Position numbers and translations under genes: made by a program. From Symsagittifera roscoffensis (taxonomy: Eukaryota; Xenacoelomorpha; Acoela; Convolutidae), in contig NC_087067.1 of assembly GCF_963678635.1 (NCBI RefSeq), forward strand, positions 54,733,456-54,797,455: 64,000 nt of DNA, read 5' to 3'. The notes below the pieces were generated by a model. It saw only the letters and a program-made list of their open reading frames with translations. It ran no database searches and was not told the origin of the DNA. Position 1 is the stretch's first letter; each line of letters starts with the position of its first letter. Shown in pieces: positions 59,856 through 64,000 of the stretch.

Positions 59856-61095
59856 TTTTTCCGAAAACAGTACTCAAAAATTCTTATCGAATACAAAAAT
59901 TTACGACGTGAAAGCAGGCAGATTAGTTCTAAACTTTGCCGACTCAAATAAAAATAGAGACGAAAAAAAACTTATATCCCAGTAACCATCTCTAAAAATG
60001 GAGAAATTAGAGGAATAGATCGTCCAGAAAACAAAGACAGTACATGACTACAAGAACTATCGCTCATTAATAACACATAACTTGGCGCGATCTACACTGT
60101 ATTTCAATTCAATTTGGAACTAGATTACACAATAAGCAGAACTTTTCCGAATTAGAAACACAAGGCCATTTATGATAATTAGAGCGAAGTTAGCTACTAA
60201 AATCTATCGCTTTAGCAGTACTAAAATTACCTTACGCAGGACATCTCTTGTCAGCAACCGTTCTAATACCATTGATAACGGAAGAAACATCCATCGATAT
60301 TACACTTGCACAAAAAAAATGCACCACTTAAAACTTTTGAAGACAAAAGATGCTACCAACGCATACGTATAATTCATAAATATAGTAAATTTTGTAGACA
60401 ACCTATCGCGCCAAATCGCAACCTATTTTTGCGACACAGCTGCCCAGGTGGATCTAAAAATAGCCACAAATAGTATAGTTTAACCCAAAAGAAGATAAAT
60501 ATTATCTCCCAACTCCATACCCTAACTTAATGCCACCTTTAAAGAAACTGTCACCTGAAAGCATACGCGCAATCGCTCGTAACCCAAACATAGACCTAAA
60601 ACCATTATCTCATTCGAACACAACAGTTTCAAAAACTGCTCACTAAAGTTGACACACTCCAGAGACAATCAATTGATCGAAACTTACAAAAACTCGCTGA
60701 AACAGCAGACTTTTCAAAATTCTACCGAAAAGACCACAGTGAACATTTTGAAGTTTGTTAAGATTAAAGATACCTAGATGGACAAAAATATCGAGCACAA
60801 GATATTTCACCAATCAATGGTTTAGTTTTTTAAAAATAAAAAGTAAACTCCTAGCACTTCTAGGATGGCCATGCTATATCTTAGAAAGATTGACAAAACT
60901 ATACGCAATGTTCAATTTTATAGGATTCTTCTTCTCCTTAATAGAAGGAATCTAAAATACATGCGCATTACACACACAAGCCAAGAGACAAGCTAGCGCA
61001 GCACGCATATTTTTTCAGGCTTTTTTGGATTAATTTCCACCTCTATTAATTAAATCCTTCTCGAGTCACAAGTTAGCGAACTTAATAAAAAAGTT
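59856..61095 (+). pseudogene. Env-like glycoprotein fragment, copy 6
   Basis: This aligns with copy 5 from about 52068 to 53330. It starts abruptly beside an inverted LTR fragment and ends at a deletion. Open pieces are 60172-60372 and 60755-60955; the latter holds the hydrophobic segment ending IGFFFSLIEGI. Stops occur throughout. Confidence 0.7.
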
Positions 61096-62637
61096 GAAAC
61101 TCTCGATTAAATCCTTGACTCTGAACCCAGTCCAACTAAATTTTCCCAACCACCTTTTTTCCCAACCACTAAGTACATAACTCCACCTACCCCTGTAGAA
61201 ACCTCTCTTTCCACTTCATCGCATACTTACGATACCCCTATCCTTTCTTCTCTCTCAAATGATGCATCCGATACACCTAGCCGAAACACAGACGACCAAA
61301 TAGAGCACAATTTAAATGAATTTGTTACTGATCAGCAACCAATTCAAAACACCAATAGGTCATTGACAATCCATCAACTAACCCTCTCCGCATGCACCTC
61401 TGAAACTTCTATCCCATCTGTTCACATTGAATCCACGCATGCATTTAGATTTAACATGAAACGAAAACACCCTAACGCTTATCCACAATTTCTCATTAGT
61501 CGCCCACAAAAATCCCGAGTTAATTTCTATCACCCAGGTCATACAAATACACCTGACTTTGATACATAACTTTTCCTTTTTTCCAAAAATATCTTTTACA
61601 ACGGCGAGACAGCAGCTCAACGAGCACCTTATGTAGACCAACAGCCCTTACTCCTCGCACTTTCATGTATTTCCTACTACCACTTTACTAACCCGCTATT
61701 AGTACCCCTAAGAAAGAGTCCCGACCATAACGAGCTCTGTGACTCTAATATCCACAAATTAACAATCGCACTTCACCTTAATCAATTCAAAAAGTCGGAC
61801 TAAACATAACATAAGAAAAATTCATTGCTTAAAAAGTTAATAGATACCCTTTTAAGCATTACGATCATACTGTTTTAAGATATATGAAAAAATCACCAAA
61901 TGACACTGACACAAACATCAATGCACAACTAACCAAAAAAATTTTCATCAATTTCGAGTATATTTTTCATCTCGATAGTACTAACAAAAAACTCTGCCAT
62001 ATCATAGACCACAAACTAGCAAAAAAAAGCCTACAAACCATTCCTCAGTAAGTTTGACCACTTTTCACTTACATTTATTTTCCTAACACTAAAAAAAAAA
62101 CTTTCACTGTTCACATGTTCCAATAACCACATGTTAAAAACTAAACTAACGCAACACACTTACACATATTATCAATTAATTCAATGACACTTTCTCCACA
62201 GTTCTTTTTCCTGCAACCCAAAACATTGCTTCATAATCACTAATTCTAAATACACATCTTCTTACTTCCTAAACCTAACATATTGTATTAATTCCATTAA
62301 CTTATACGGTATCCTCCAAAATTATGACCGTGTCCGTTAGATGTACATCTTCTGCCCCTTGACTAACACCTTCGAGTTTTCAACTGTCACCAAACAAGTC
62401 AACATCATCAGAGCGCTAGAACTTCTTTGGCCACTGCTTTGCACTAAAATTGTAATCAGAATGCTTGCCAAGCTTTTAATAACTTCCGACACAATTAAAA
62501 CTAACTTCTGCCATGTATTTTTTGTGAAGGTTGATTTTATATTCTTAACTAACCCCAATAAAAAAAACCACTCACTTTTTTTTAAACGTCTGTTTCACCG
62601 TTTCCTTTCACATTTTACAGTCATGCATCTAACATAA
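61096..62637 (+). pseudogene. ORFX, copy 6 (N-terminus deleted)
   Basis: The conserved MSRQ start is missing. Sequence begins within the Ser/Pro-rich part. The C-terminal frame 62341-62637 is open (YIFCPLTNTFEFSTVTKQ, RALELLWPLL). Unspliced, the frame runs through the intron to a stop at 62635-62637. With splicing at 62530-62620, a different short C-terminus would follow. Confidence 0.7.
62530..62620 (+). other. Intron at the ORFX end, copy 6
   Basis: The donor is GTGAAG|GTTGAT, the acceptor is CACATTTTACAG before TCATGCATC, and TTAACTAAC lies near 62544. The length is 91 bp. The branch-like sequence is farther from the acceptor than in copies 1 and 4, so another branch point may be used. 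Confidence 0.6.
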
Positions 62638-64000
62638 TACCATAAAATAAAAAGAAATAAAAATCAAAATCTATTTAGATTTTTTCAGTCTTAAACTTAC
62701 TGGGTACCATAAATTATATCAGTTAAGTAAAATTGTTACCAAAGCATTAAAGCAATATCATGCTGTAAATACAAGTTACAAAGAATGAATTAAATAAGGA
62801 GGTAAGTTGATTTTACTAAACTTTTTTGTGTGCTTTTCTTTATAAAGTTTGAAATCTCTCAGGTCGCAGGCCCACAATTCAAGCACTATTTGCTTTTAAA
62901 TGAAGGAACTCGCCCACCTAGACTTGTACAATAAATGAAAATCTATTTTCACAAACTAACTGATAACAACTTTATTTTATTTTCGCGCGTTTTCCAAATT
63001 TTCACTTAACCCGGTTGGTAGCTTAAGCTAACCAACGCAGCTCACTAATGCCACAAAACCAACCGCATGTATGAGAAATACGCATGGTACCCAAACCAAA
63101 TGAAAGCCAGTTTAAAATTGGATGAATTGTTTTTTTGAAACCCACTTTCAAGTTTATCAAAGCCACTTGAAGCAACAAAACATCAAAAGAGCAACACAAA
63201 ACATAACAGTCTGTTTCTGACAAAAGGACACAAATCCAGAGCAAAAGAAAACACCGACCAACAAAAAACAAAAAATAAACACAAAAAGAGACTCTGCTCG
63301 AATAAACGGTAAAAAAACTCACTCTTCTGGCCTCACGCACCAGAACGACGTCGCTCCAAGTAAATGTACCTGGGTGTGCTGAGTAGCTTAAGGGTGAGCG
63401 ACTCTTTATACTAACCGAACTAATAAAAATCTTTCGCAAAAACAACTAATAAAAATCAAAACTAAAACTGATCACACGCACAAGGTGCGGATATACATAT
63501 GCATTAAAAATATTTTTAGTGGCAAACGAAATGAGCAGCAAAGAGAGGTGAAAACTCGACGACATACTGATCTGGATTGGCAAATCTTTTGGTTTGTTGC
63601 CGCATTCCCAACCCTCAGAGGTCTTGAAGTATGGAAACAACGTTGTAGCAAAGGTACCCATTAGAGAAGAACAATAGCCAACACGTTGTTGAACTCACAT
63701 ACGAACCCTAGTCACTTGGCGCTTCACACTGTGAAGTCAAACACTTTCTCGCGATTCGATGAATAGTGAGAATGCACGTAGTCTCGCTCTAACTTAACGA
63801 AACCAACTTACTTTTGTATAAATCGGAAATCTTGACACGATCAATCGACACGATCACTCAGCACGATCAGGGTACAAAAGACCCAATTGTGAAGAACGAG
63901 CAATTGTACCCCTTCTTTCTCTATGAACACAACTACTCCCCAACACGAGCAACTTTTTCCTTCTCATAATTCTTCAAATATTCATAGTTTCAACCAGAAC
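62621..64000 (+). repeat. 3' UTR and LTR of copy 6 (runs off the window)
   Basis: Matches copy 5 from 55255, with GGCCTCACGCACCAGA at 63329 and the GACACGATCACTCAGCACGA repeats near 63833-63870. The LTR end lies beyond the window. Confidence 0.75.

Larger units (their letters stand above)
59856..64000 (+). mobile_element. Copy 6: env-bearing element, second subfamily (3' part)
   Basis: It reads env-like fragment, ORFX, intron and LTR, and runs off the right edge. It is very close to copy 5 from 52068 on, but starts in the middle of env and lacks about 490 bp at the env/ORFX boundary. Confidence 0.82.

Noticed and set aside
61378-61641. Minus-strand ORF opposite ORFX of copy 6
   Set aside because: ORFX homology across copies is on the plus strand; no support for the antisense frame.

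Overview
The window is a nest of decayed LTR retrotransposons from an animal genome, most likely an invertebrate. The sequence is AT-rich. It carries a BEL/Pao element, a superfamily known from animals, and many copies of an env-bearing Ty3/gypsy-type element. Short introns have GT...AG ends and a TACTAAC-like branch sequence. I recognise no host gene, rRNA, tRNA or CRISPR array, and I cannot name the species.

Layout. 1-7235 (+): 3' half of a gypsy-type element (copy 1: env-like gene, an unknown gene here called ORFX, then a long LTR with an internal tandem duplication). 7236-11700: AT-rich sequence without recognisable genes, holding a MITE-like element (10653-11098) and a GC-rich island (8985-9225). 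About 11700-20088 (+): a broken BEL/Pao element with gag, protease, RT, RNase H and integrase in order. 20089-25842 (-): copy 2 (env, ORFX, LTR). 25843-32069 (+): copy 3, a gag region repeated nearly three times in tandem. 32070-49846 (-): copy 4, the only copy with gag, pol, a membrane/Ser-Pro-rich ORF3, env and ORFX between two related LTR sequences. 49847-58095 (+): copy 5 (gag end joined to env with pol missing, ORFX, LTR). 58101-59160: a 26-bp minisatellite containing CTTAAG. 59425-59850 (-): LTR fragment. 59856-64000 (+): copy 6 (env, ORFX, LTR).

How the parts fit. In copy 4 the order is LTR, primer site, a long palindrome, a small basic ORF, gag (with a CCHC knuckle), protease (DSGA), RT (YLDD), RNase H, integrase, ORF3, env, ORFX, a short intron, LTR. 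The 3' LTR ends read ...AACT, which fits the AGT...AYT ends known for errantiviruses. The least ordinary part is the 3' end: ORFX follows env in five copies, its ATG overlaps the env stop as ATGA in copies 2 and 4, and an intron of about 81-91 bp begins right after the ORFX stop. Every copy is damaged by stops, frameshifts, deletions or inversions, so none looks active as it stands.
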